Assembly: GCA_016206755.1 (NCBI GenBank)
Contig: JACQQZ010000158.1
Coordinates: 1 to 5,026 of the forward strand
Source: Candidatus Omnitrophota bacterium
GTDB lineage: Bacteria > Omnitrophota > Gorgyraeia > 1-14-0-20-64-10 > JACQQZ01
Direction of reading: 5' to 3'
DNA length: 5,026 nucleotides
Shown one piece after another: positions 1 to 5,026 of this stretch. Under the pieces are notes generated by a model. That model saw only the letters and a program-made list of their open reading frames with translations, had not been told where the DNA came from and searched no databases. The translations under genes were made by a program, and so were the position numbers. Each line of letters begins with the position of its first letter. The first letter of the stretch is position 1.

Positions 1-386
1 GCTACAAGAACCGGATTCGAACGATTCTCAAGAATGCGCAGGGCGTCACTTTGCTTTGGATGTTGCCGTTTCATCTGGCCTGTTGCTTGGCCCTGGCGGC
101 CATGGGGGCGCTCCAGCCGCGCCGCTGGGCGAACGCTTGGGCGATCCTCCGGGCCATCGGGTGGAACGTCCGTCATCTGCCGGCCACCTGGCAGGCGCGC
201 CGCCGCATCCAAGCCCTGCGTCAAGTCAGCGACCGAGAGCTGTTCCGGCAGATCTTACGGCCGATTCCGGTTCGGGATTTCGCGCTGTACACCTGGTGGA
301 CGCTTTGGTCCCGGGAACGCCTCAGAGATCAAGTTCACGGGCTGAAGGGATCGATGGGCTCGAACGCACAGAGGTTTTTGACATGA
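1..386 (+). CDS. Glycosyltransferase family 2 (rhamnosyltransferase-like), C-terminal part only
   Basis: The 5' end lies outside the window; the first whole codon is at base 3 and 127 residues precede the TGA at 384-386. What remains is the tail that follows the GT-A catalytic domain, so the DxD and other catalytic motifs are not visible. The fragment opens with YKNRIRTILKNA, then a hydrophobic stretch (residues about 17-37, with LLWMLPFHLACCLALAA) that probably contacts or crosses the inner membrane. Next come WNVRHLPATWQARRRIQ and VSDREL. This order (Y-x-N-R-x-x-x-L-K-N, hydrophobic helix, HLPAT-x-x-x-RRRIQ) is the known C-terminal signature of GT2 proteins often annotated as rhamnosyltransferases or WbbL-like enzymes. 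Such enzymes move a sugar from a nucleotide donor to a lipid-linked glycan on the cytoplasmic face. Donor and acceptor cannot be read from this tail. The stop overlaps the next gene's start as ATGA, indicating translational coupling. Confidence 0.8.
   Translation, partial: YKNRIRTILKNAQGVTLLWMLPFHLACCLALAAMGALQPRRWANAWAILRAIGWNVRHLPATWQARRRIQALRQVSDRELFRQILRPIPVRDFALYTWWTLWSRERLRDQVHGLKGSMGSNAQRFLT
370..374 (+). promoter_or_regulatory. Shine-Dalgarno-like site for the methyltransferase gene
   Basis: AGAGG lies inside the end of the glycosyltransferase gene, 8 bases before the ATG at 383. It supports that ATG over the longer reading in the same frame that would begin near base 56 and overlap the glycosyltransferase throughout. 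Confidence 0.6.
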
Positions 387-1342
387 CGATCACCGATTTG
401 GCGCTCAACGTCAGAAAGCACCTTCTGACCGTGTCCGGCGGACAGCTCCACGCAGAATTGGCGCAGCGAAAACAGGGCCAGCGGGAAACGTTTGAGGCGT
501 TGAAGGCCGAGCTTCCCCGGCAGTACGCGGCGATGAAGCCGTACGACATCAGCCGTTACGTATCGCCCATCTGGAAAGAGTTCAACGCAAAAGTGGAAGC
601 AGCGCTTTTACCGTCCCCGCCGTTCTCATTTCTCCGACATCCGACGATTATGTTCACGATGTTCGTGACTGCGGGCGGGCAATGGCTGCAGGATGAGATC
701 TGCTTTTTGGAGCAGAGATTTTCTCCGGAACAACTCGGCGCGCTCTTGGCCGAAGATTATGCCGGCATGCCGCTGCTGATGAATGCGCGCTACCGGACGT
801 CGCACAACACCATCCATCACGCGTATCACTTGGCCCGATACCAGGAAGCACGATCAAAGAGCTTCGATTCGATGAAGACGGTGGTCGAGTGGGGCGGTGG
901 TTATGGCAACTTGGCGAAGATCTTTTATCGGTTCAGTCCAAAATCACACACGTACATCATCATGGATACGCCGCTGTTCAGTTGTTTGCAATGGTTGTAC
1001 CTGTCAACGGTGCTGGGCCAAGACCGCACGCATCTGATTGGCGAACCGGACGCCGCCATTCGGGAAGGCGCGATCAATCTCTTGCCGGTCTCGTTCCTTG
1101 AAAATCAGAAAATTTCTGCGGACCTGTTCATTTCGACCTGGGCATTGAACGAAAGCTCGGCGGCTTCCCAGCGCGCTGTGATGGAAAAACAATGGTTTGG
1201 CGCGCAGAACCTTCTCTTGGCATACCGCGAGCATGACACGCGTCTTCCGGATTTTGAGCCGATGGTCAAGACCGGCGTCTCCAGAGGCGGAACCATCGGC
1301 GAAATTCCGTTTTTGCCGGGCAACCGCTATCTGTTTCTTTAA
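383..1342 (+). CDS. Putative sugar O-methyltransferase (SAM-dependent)
   Basis: A 319-residue protein predicted to transfer a methyl group from S-adenosylmethionine to a sugar hydroxyl, probably in the cytoplasm on a glycan or precursor. The N-terminal 100 or so residues look helical and lack a motif I know. SNTIHH-like context follows (TSHNTIHHAYHLARYQEA, 139-156). A Rossmann methyltransferase motif I appears at 167-178 (VVEWGGGYGNLA), then an acidic post-strand-2 position at MDTP (194-197). STWALNES (251-258) and LLLAYRE (277-283) are further stretches I associate with the family called putative sugar O-methyltransferase, found in O-antigen and capsule loci. The ATG overlaps the upstream stop by ATGA and has an AGAGG site, so it is favoured over upstream starts. 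The next gene begins 20 bases downstream. The methylated sugar and position are unknown. Methyltransferase fold is well supported; sugar specificity rests on family resemblance and context. Confidence 0.75.
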   Translation: MTITDLALNVRKHLLTVSGGQLHAELAQRKQGQRETFEALKAELPRQYAAMKPYDISRYVSPIWKEFNAKVEAALLPSPPFSFLRHPTIMFTMFVTAGGQWLQDEICFLEQRFSPEQLGALLAEDYAGMPLLMNARYRTSHNTIHHAYHLARYQEARSKSFDSMKTVVEWGGGYGNLAKIFYRFSPKSHTYIIMDTPLFSCLQWLYLSTVLGQDRTHLIGEPDAAIREGAINLLPVSFLENQKISADLFISTWALNESSAASQRAVMEKQWFGAQNLLLAYREHDTRLPDFEPMVKTGVSRGGTIGEIPFLPGNRYLFL

Positions 1343-1346
1343 CAAA

Positions 1347-1359
1347 AGAGGATGGGGGA
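1347..1359 (+). promoter_or_regulatory. Purine-rich ribosome binding region before the SDR gene
   Basis: The 20-base gap between the methyltransferase stop and the ATG at 1363 is almost all purine. AGAGGA (1347-1352) ends 10 bases before the start and GGGGGA (1354-1359) ends 3 bases before it. The first is the better placed Shine-Dalgarno candidate. The gap is too short for a convincing promoter or terminator. Confidence 0.6.
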
Positions 1360-1362
1360 AAT

Positions 1363-2346
1363 ATGGCTGCGATTCTGATCACGGGCGGGGCGGGGTTTCT
1401 CGGTTCCTATGTGTGCGAACGGCTGCTCGCGCTCGGCCACTCCGTGGTGGCGTTCGACATGTCCAACGGAGAAAAGATTGAGCATCTTCTGTCCAATCCG
1501 TCCTTCCGGTTTGTCCAAGACTCCATCCTCAACGCCCCGGCGCTGGAACGGGAGATTGACCGTTCCGACATCGTCGTTCATTTCGCGGCGATCGCAGACC
1601 CCAAGCGCTATGTCATGGAGCCGTTGGTGACGCTGCAAATCGACCTCCAAGGGGCGCTCAACGTTTTTCAAATGGCCTCGAAGCGCAAAGCCAAGGTGAT
1701 CTTTGCATCCACCTCGGAGGTTTACGGAAAGAATCCGCGCGTTCCCTGGAAAGAGACCGACGACCGCGTTTTGGGCTCAACCCACGTGAATCGCTGGTGC
1801 TATGCCACGGCGAAAGCGGCCGGAGAGCACTACTGTTACGCCTATCATCAATCGGAGGGCATGACATTTGTCACCTACCGGTTTTTTAATGTCTATGGGC
1901 CGCGGTTGGATGACCTCGGGTCCGGGCGCGTGCTGCCGATTTTCTTGAAGCAATGCCTGCAGGATGAGCCGATCACCATTCACGGCGACGGCTCCCAAAC
2001 CCGCACCTTTGTTTACGTTGAAGATGCCGCCGACGGCGTGGTGCGCGGAATGTTCGAGAAGCAGGCCGAGAACCAGGTCTTCAACATCGGCAGCTCGCAG
2101 GAACTGAGCATTTTGGAATTGGCGCAAAAACTCAAAGAGGTCGGGAAGTTCAGCTCCTCCATCACGACCGTCACGCATCAGGAAGTGTTCGGGAACAGCT
2201 ACGAGGATATCCCGCGGCGCGTTCCGGACGTCAGCAAATCCAAGAAAATTCTCAAGTGGGAAGCCACCACCTCCATTGAAGATGGGCTCTTCAAGACCAT
2301 TGAGTACTACCGCCGCCGGAGCCAAGGTCAGTGCGCACAGGTCTAG
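1363..2346 (+). CDS. NAD-dependent nucleotide-sugar epimerase/dehydratase/decarboxylase (extended SDR)
   Basis: A complete 327-residue extended short-chain dehydrogenase/reductase. The N-terminal Rossmann fold begins at once with TGGAGFLGS, giving GxxGxxG at Gly8, Gly11, Gly14; FD at 31-32 caps strand 2, as expected for NAD binding. HFAAIAD (73-79) is the usual HxAA segment. The catalytic set is Thr117 in STSEVYG (116-122) and Y147-x-x-x-K151. RFFNVYGPR (173-181) and HGDGSQTRTFVYVEDAADG (207-225) are typical of enzymes acting on UDP-, dTDP- or GDP-sugars. The C-terminal R286-x-PD and the LKWEATTSIEDGLFKTI-type ending match the substrate domain of UDP-glucuronate decarboxylases and relatives. 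Glu119 after Thr-Ser is shared with ArnA/UXS decarboxylases and with GDP-mannose dehydratase, so simple 4-epimerization is not the only option. It likely makes the sugar donor for this locus in the cytoplasm. The exact reaction is undetermined. The 3' end overlaps the next gene by 16 bases. Confidence 0.88.
   Translation: MAAILITGGAGFLGSYVCERLLALGHSVVAFDMSNGEKIEHLLSNPSFRFVQDSILNAPALEREIDRSDIVVHFAAIADPKRYVMEPLVTLQIDLQGALNVFQMASKRKAKVIFASTSEVYGKNPRVPWKETDDRVLGSTHVNRWCYATAKAAGEHYCYAYHQSEGMTFVTYRFFNVYGPRLDDLGSGRVLPIFLKQCLQDEPITIHGDGSQTRTFVYVEDAADGVVRGMFEKQAENQVFNIGSSQELSILELAQKLKEVGKFSSSITTVTHQEVFGNSYEDIPRRVPDVSKSKKILKWEATTSIEDGLFKTIEYYRRRSQGQCAQV
2318..2321 (+). promoter_or_regulatory. Shine-Dalgarno-like GGAG supporting the GTG start at 2331
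   Basis: GGAG sits within the last codons of the SDR gene, 9 bases before GTG 2331. There is no ATG in this frame before the conserved WDSQFFG motif of the acetyltransferase, so the site helps decide for the GTG start. Confidence 0.5.
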
Positions 2347-3131
2347 ACAAAAAACGGATTGAATGGCTCATCTGGGACAGTCAATTTTTTGGCGTCCAAG
2401 CGGGGAAGATTCTACCTCCTGATTCTTTGGGAAACAGTCCTGAACGCTACGTGCAGGAAGCGCTGCAGGAAGCTCAAGCGCAGGGCATTCGCTGGCTGAC
2501 CGCACGGGCCCATCCCTGGCAGACCCCCTGGATCCATGCGTTGGAAGCCGCCGGTTTTCAATTGGTCGACACGCTGGTCACATTGGGTCTTGATCTTAAA
2601 AACTCAAATTTTTTCTGGCAGGGCAGCCCGACGCCGCGCATTGCTCCGGCGGACCGCGCATCAGATGCCGAGCTCAAAACGCTCATGCAGCTTGCAAAGG
2701 ATGCCTTTGCAGACCGCTCCATCTGGCTGGACCGGTTTCATGCCGACCCGCGCGTCCCTGCAGGAAAAGCGGACGATCTCTATGCGCAGTGGGTGAAAAA
2801 TTCCATTCGTCCCGATTCGCCAGAGCAGTCCATGGCCGATCAAACGTTTGTCTGCCGCGTGGATGGCTTGCCCGTTGGATTCATCACATGCCAGATCAAA
2901 GAGTCCGGCCGGCGGGGCATTGTCTCCTTAAATGCCGTGGACGCCGCTTACCGCAAACGCGGGATCTACCAAGAATTGATCCTCTGCGCGCTCAATTGGT
3001 TCTCCCTTGAAAAGAAATGCGAAGAGGTCCGCGTCCGAACCAACATCAGCAGCCACGGCGTTCGCAAAGCCTGGGCGCGTTTTCAAGCCGTCCCGATCGC
3101 CGAAGAGCACACCTTCCACGGGTGGGTCTGA
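2331..3131 (+). CDS. GNAT N-acetyltransferase, WecD-like (nucleotide amino-sugar acetyltransferase)
   Basis: A 266-residue protein predicted to use acetyl-CoA to acylate an amino group, probably on a nucleotide amino sugar, in the cytoplasm. Residues 11-26 (EWLIWDSQFFGVQAGK) resemble the start of the dTDP-fucosamine acetyltransferase WecD, whose N-terminus carries a similar W-x-x-x-FFGV. Residues about 9-95 form that N-terminal region and about 100-266 the GNAT fold. VDGLPVGFITCQI (177-189) looks like the beta hairpin before motif A. LNAVDAAYRKRGIYQEL (200-216) is the acetyl-CoA-binding strand and helix; R208-x-x-G211 is kept, but the last Gly/Ala of Q/RxxGxG/A is Tyr213, as seen in some WecD-like proteins. 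RVRTNISSHGVRKAWARF (234-251) and TFHGW (261-265) are the usual C-terminal part. The GTG start gives a 16-base overlap with the SDR gene. Linkage to an SDR and an amidotransferase fits sugar modification; an amino-acid or other amine acceptor is not excluded. Confidence 0.8.
   Translation: MRTGLDKKRIEWLIWDSQFFGVQAGKILPPDSLGNSPERYVQEALQEAQAQGIRWLTARAHPWQTPWIHALEAAGFQLVDTLVTLGLDLKNSNFFWQGSPTPRIAPADRASDAELKTLMQLAKDAFADRSIWLDRFHADPRVPAGKADDLYAQWVKNSIRPDSPEQSMADQTFVCRVDGLPVGFITCQIKESGRRGIVSLNAVDAAYRKRGIYQELILCALNWFSLEKKCEEVRVRTNISSHGVRKAWARFQAVPIAEEHTFHGWV
2452..2475 (+). repeat. Two-copy 12-bp tandem repeat within the acetyltransferase gene
   Basis: TGCAGGAAGCGC (2452-2463) is followed directly by TGCAGGAAGCTC (2464-2475), 11 of 12 bases identical. 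It is in frame and encodes two Gln-Glu-Ala units in VQEALQEAQAQ, so it lengthens a helix by four residues without breaking the protein. Confidence 0.7.
3120..3126 (+). promoter_or_regulatory. Weak Shine-Dalgarno-like site before the amidotransferase gene
   Basis: GGGTGGG ends 10 bases before ATG 3137 and lies in the final codons of the acetyltransferase gene. The match to AGGAGG is poor. With only 5 bases between the genes, coupled translation probably contributes. Confidence 0.35.
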
Positions 3132-3136
3132 CGCCG

Positions 3137-5026
3137 ATGTGCGCCATCTGCGGGATTGTCCGACCGAACAGGATTTCCGATCCGGATGTCCGCACGCTGG
3201 AACAGATGCGCGACGCCATGACCCATCGCGGTCCGGACGATTCCGGTTTGTACCGGGACGCCGATGCCGTTTTGGGGGCCAGGCGCTTGAGCATCATCGA
3301 TCTGTCCGGCGGCCACCAGCCCTTGGGCAATGAAGATCAGACGGTTTGGGCAGTGCTCAACGGTGAGATTTACAATTATCGGGAGCTCAGGACTCGCCTG
3401 CAAAAGCTCGGCCACACCTTTAAAACTCAATCCGACACGGAAACGATCGTTCATCTCTACGAAGAGCTCGAGGATGCTTTTGTTCAAGAGCTGCGCGGGA
3501 TGTTTGCGCTGGCGCTGTGGGACTCTAAAAAACGGCGGCTGCTGCTGGCCAGGGACCGCATGGGGATCAAACCGCTCTACTACACCCGGCAGGGCGACGG
3601 GATTGTCTTTGCCTCCGAAATCTCGGGACTCAGCCGGCATCCCGACGTCTCAAAAGAACTCGATCCGCAATCGATCCAGCAATACCTGTTGTGTGAATAT
3701 GTGCCGGCCCCAGGAACGATCTACAGAGACATTCGCAAGCTGCCCCCAGGACACATCCTGGTGGCCGAACATGGCCGGCTGTGGACTGCGCCGTACTGGA
3801 AAGCATCGATCCCCGGTGCGGCTGCGCGAAAAAACCGGAAAAAACCCCAAGAACAGATTGCCGAGCTTGAGCGGCGCATGGAAGAATCGGTTCGCCTGCA
3901 TTTGGAAAGCGACGTTCCGGTCGGAATCTGCCTTAGCGGAGGATTGGATTCCACTTTGATTCTTTCCTGTTTGCGGCGCATCAGCTCTCAAGAAATCCCT
4001 GCATTCACCATCGGATTCGAGGAAACCAGCTTTGATGAGACTGCCGCCGCTTCACGCATTGCGAAGCATTTCAACGCGCGGCACATCACGCGGACCATCC
4101 GGCCCAAAGACGTTCTCGAGTCGCTGGATGAGGTCATTGACGCCATGGATGAGCCGCTGGGAGATCCCTCGGCCGTTCCAACCTGGCATCTGTCGCGGCT
4201 CGTGAAAACCGAAGTCAAGGTCGCGCTTTCCGGAGACGGGGGCGACGAGCTCTTCGGAGGATACCCCACCTATTTGGCGCATCGCTGGGCAAACTGGTAC
4301 CGGCGGATCCCTCCATTCTTGCGCCGCCGCGCCATCGAGTCCGGTGTAGCGCGGTTGCCGGTGTCTCATGAAAACATGAGCTTGGATTTTCGATTGCGCC
4401 GGTTTGTCCGGGGAGAAAATTTACCGCTGGCCCACCGGCACTTTTTGTGGATGGGCTCCTTTGGACCTCAAGAGCAGTCGAAGCTTTACTCGCGGATGAA
4501 TCCCTGCCGGGCGATGGAAGATCTGCTCCCGGAGGCGGTGCGGGCGCCGCGCTTGCCGGTGAATCCTGATCCGGCAACGCAGGCGATGTGGATTGATCTG
4601 ATGACCTATCTTCCGGATGACCTTCTTTTTAAGGTCGACCGGATGAGCATGGCGCACGGCGTGGAAATTCGCGTCCCGTTCTTGGATCACCCTCTGGTGG
4701 AATTTTCTTTGGGGTTGAGTGGAGCGTCGAAAGCAGCAGGGGCTCAAACCAAAATTCTGCTTCGGCATCTGCTTCAAAAGCAGATGCCGGGAAACCTCGC
4801 GCATCTGCGCAAGAAAGGGTTTGGGATGCCGCTGGCTTCCTGGTTGTGCGGCGATTTTCAACATCTGCTCAAAGAGCACCTCCGGCCGGAAAAATTGCGG
4901 CAGGGCGGTTTTTGGAATCCCGACGCCATCGACCAACTTCTCAAGGAACATGCTTCGCGCGCGCGCAACCATGCCAAACTGATCTGGACTTTGTTGGTTT
5001 TTGAAATGTGGCGCCGGCGCCATGCC
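3137..5026 (+). CDS. AsnB-family glutamine-dependent amidotransferase (asparagine synthase type), 3' end cut by window
   Basis: The frame stays open for 630 codons to the last base of the window. AsnB-type proteins end soon after a motif like IWTLLVFEMW (616-625), so little is missing. Met1 must be removed to expose Cys2, the glutaminase nucleophile, which fixes the start at 3137. Glutaminase domain, about 2-215: MCAICGI, HRGPDDSG (30-37), NGEIYNY (75-81), SDTET (99-103). It releases ammonia from glutamine. Synthetase domain, about 240 to the end: the ATP pyrophosphatase loop SGGLDST (267-273), SFDET (298-302), DEPLGDPSAVPT (338-349), SGDGGDELFGGY (365-376), DRMSMAHGVEIRVPFLDH (501-518), TK539-ILLR and KKGFGMPLASWL (559-570). 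This half adenylates a carboxylate and makes an amide. Free aspartate is the classic substrate, but relatives in polysaccharide loci (such as WbpS) are thought to amidate uronic acids, which suits the neighbours here. Asp367 stands where E. coli AsnB has Glu in SGEGSDE. All key residues I can check are present. Confidence 0.9.
   Translation, partial: MCAICGIVRPNRISDPDVRTLEQMRDAMTHRGPDDSGLYRDADAVLGARRLSIIDLSGGHQPLGNEDQTVWAVLNGEIYNYRELRTRLQKLGHTFKTQSDTETIVHLYEELEDAFVQELRGMFALALWDSKKRRLLLARDRMGIKPLYYTRQGDGIVFASEISGLSRHPDVSKELDPQSIQQYLLCEYVPAPGTIYRDIRKLPPGHILVAEHGRLWTAPYWKASIPGAAARKNRKKPQEQIAELERRMEESVRLHLESDVPVGICLSGGLDSTLILSCLRRISSQEIPAFTIGFEETSFDETAAASRIAKHFNARHITRTIRPKDVLESLDEVIDAMDEPLGDPSAVPTWHLSRLVKTEVKVALSGDGGDELFGGYPTYLAHRWANWYRRIPPFLRRRAIESGVARLPVSHENMSLDFRLRRFVRGENLPLAHRHFLWMGSFGPQEQSKLYSRMNPCRAMEDLLPEAVRAPRLPVNPDPATQAMWIDLMTYLPDDLLFKVDRMSMAHGVEIRVPFLDHPLVEFSLGLSGASKAAGAQTKILLRHLLQKQMPGNLAHLRKKGFGMPLASWLCGDFQHLLKEHLRPEKLRQGGFWNPDAIDQLLKEHASRARNHAKLIWTLLVFEMWRRRHA
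3829..3835 (+). other. In-phase slippery heptamer A AAA AAC in the inter-domain linker
   Basis: The zero frame reads cgA AAA AAC (Arg231-Lys232-Asn233), the classical X XXY YYZ phase for -1 frameshifting. After a slip the new frame runs 11 codons to TGA at 3868-3870, giving a protein of about 244 residues that is essentially the glutaminase domain alone. A second run of six A lies at 3839-3844. The motif is seen directly; any frameshifting is speculation, since A-rich lysine and asparagine codons arise easily in a basic linker. Confidence 0.3.
4763..4789. repeat. Perfect 12-bp inverted repeat with 3-base loop inside the amidotransferase gene
   Basis: The left arm CGGCATCTGCTT (4763-4774) and right arm AAGCAGATGCCG (4778-4789) are exact reverse complements around CAA (4775-4777). 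The codons read L-R-H-L-L-Q-K-Q-M-P, in a conserved part of the synthetase domain. No T-run follows the right arm, so it is not an intrinsic terminator. It would form a strong hairpin in the mRNA; its role is unknown. Confidence 0.8.

Noticed and set aside
56..382. N-terminal extension of the methyltransferase reading frame back to base 56
   Set aside because: It overlaps the glycosyltransferase tail throughout; the extra residues are low-complexity Gly/Ala/Pro/Arg with no motif, and ATG 383 has a good ribosome site and the ATGA overlap.
1777..2325. Antisense open frame of 182 codons across the SDR gene
   Set aside because: The + strand holds an unmistakable SDR with conserved motifs across this stretch. 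The antisense product has no recognised domain and is a shadow of GC-biased codons.
3137..3157. MCAI in place of the common MCGI at the amidotransferase N-terminus, considered as a damaged active site
   Set aside because: The nucleophile Cys2 is intact, and position 3 varies in working enzymes (E. coli AsnB has MCSI).
3083..3640. Antisense open frame of 185 codons over the amidotransferase N-terminal domain
   Set aside because: It lies opposite the conserved glutaminase motifs and shows no family resemblance of its own.
3330..3959. Same-strand open frame of 209 codons in another phase of the amidotransferase gene
   Set aside because: It is out of phase with the HRGPDDSG, NGEIYNY and SGGLDST motifs and its product is an Arg/Ser/Lys-rich shadow.
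4866..4878. Small hairpin TGCTC-AAA-GAGCA
   Set aside because: A 5-bp stem is common by chance and nothing follows it that suggests a terminator.
4956..4966. Alternating CG run (11 bases)
   Set aside because: It encodes Ser-Arg-Ala-Arg in a GC-rich gene; it is too short to argue for a Z-DNA or regulatory role.
5009..5022. Perfect 14-bp palindrome TGGCGCCGGCGCCA near the window end
   Set aside because: A 14-bp palindrome is expected by chance with fair probability in 5 kb, more so in GC-rich sequence, and it lies within coding sequence at the window edge.

Overview
The window is a tightly packed run of five genes, all on the + strand. It looks like the interior of a surface-polysaccharide (O-antigen, capsule or exopolysaccharide) biosynthesis operon. 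The two end genes are cut by the window edges. The largest gap between genes is 20 bases and two junctions overlap, so there is no stretch over 300 bases without a gene. I see no RNA gene, CRISPR array, insertion sequence, promoter or terminator.

Layout: (1) bases 1-386, the C-terminal 127 residues of a family 2 glycosyltransferase of the rhamnosyltransferase-like kind; (2) 383-1342, a putative sugar O-methyltransferase; (3) 1363-2346, an extended short-chain dehydrogenase/reductase acting on a nucleotide sugar; (4) 2331-3131, a WecD-like GNAT acetyltransferase starting at GTG; (5) 3137 to the window end, an asparagine-synthetase-type glutamine amidotransferase. Gene 5 has no stop codon inside the window but is almost complete at 630 codons.

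How the genes may work together (inference): the SDR remodels a nucleotide-activated sugar, the GNAT protein acetylates an amino group, the AsnB-like enzyme converts a carboxylate (for example a uronic acid) to an amide, the methyltransferase caps a hydroxyl, and the glycosyltransferase adds a residue to a lipid-linked glycan. The aminotransferase, flippase and polymerase such a pathway would also need are not visible here.

Organism: base composition is moderately GC-rich by eye, and genes are short-spaced with bacterial Shine-Dalgarno-like sites. This fits a bacterium, probably with a Gram-negative type envelope, but the sequence does not allow a phylum call. Nothing here is clearly a new system. 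The points most worth checking are the SDR active-site signature, the Asp-for-Glu change in the amidotransferase, and a perfect 12-bp hairpin inside its coding region.
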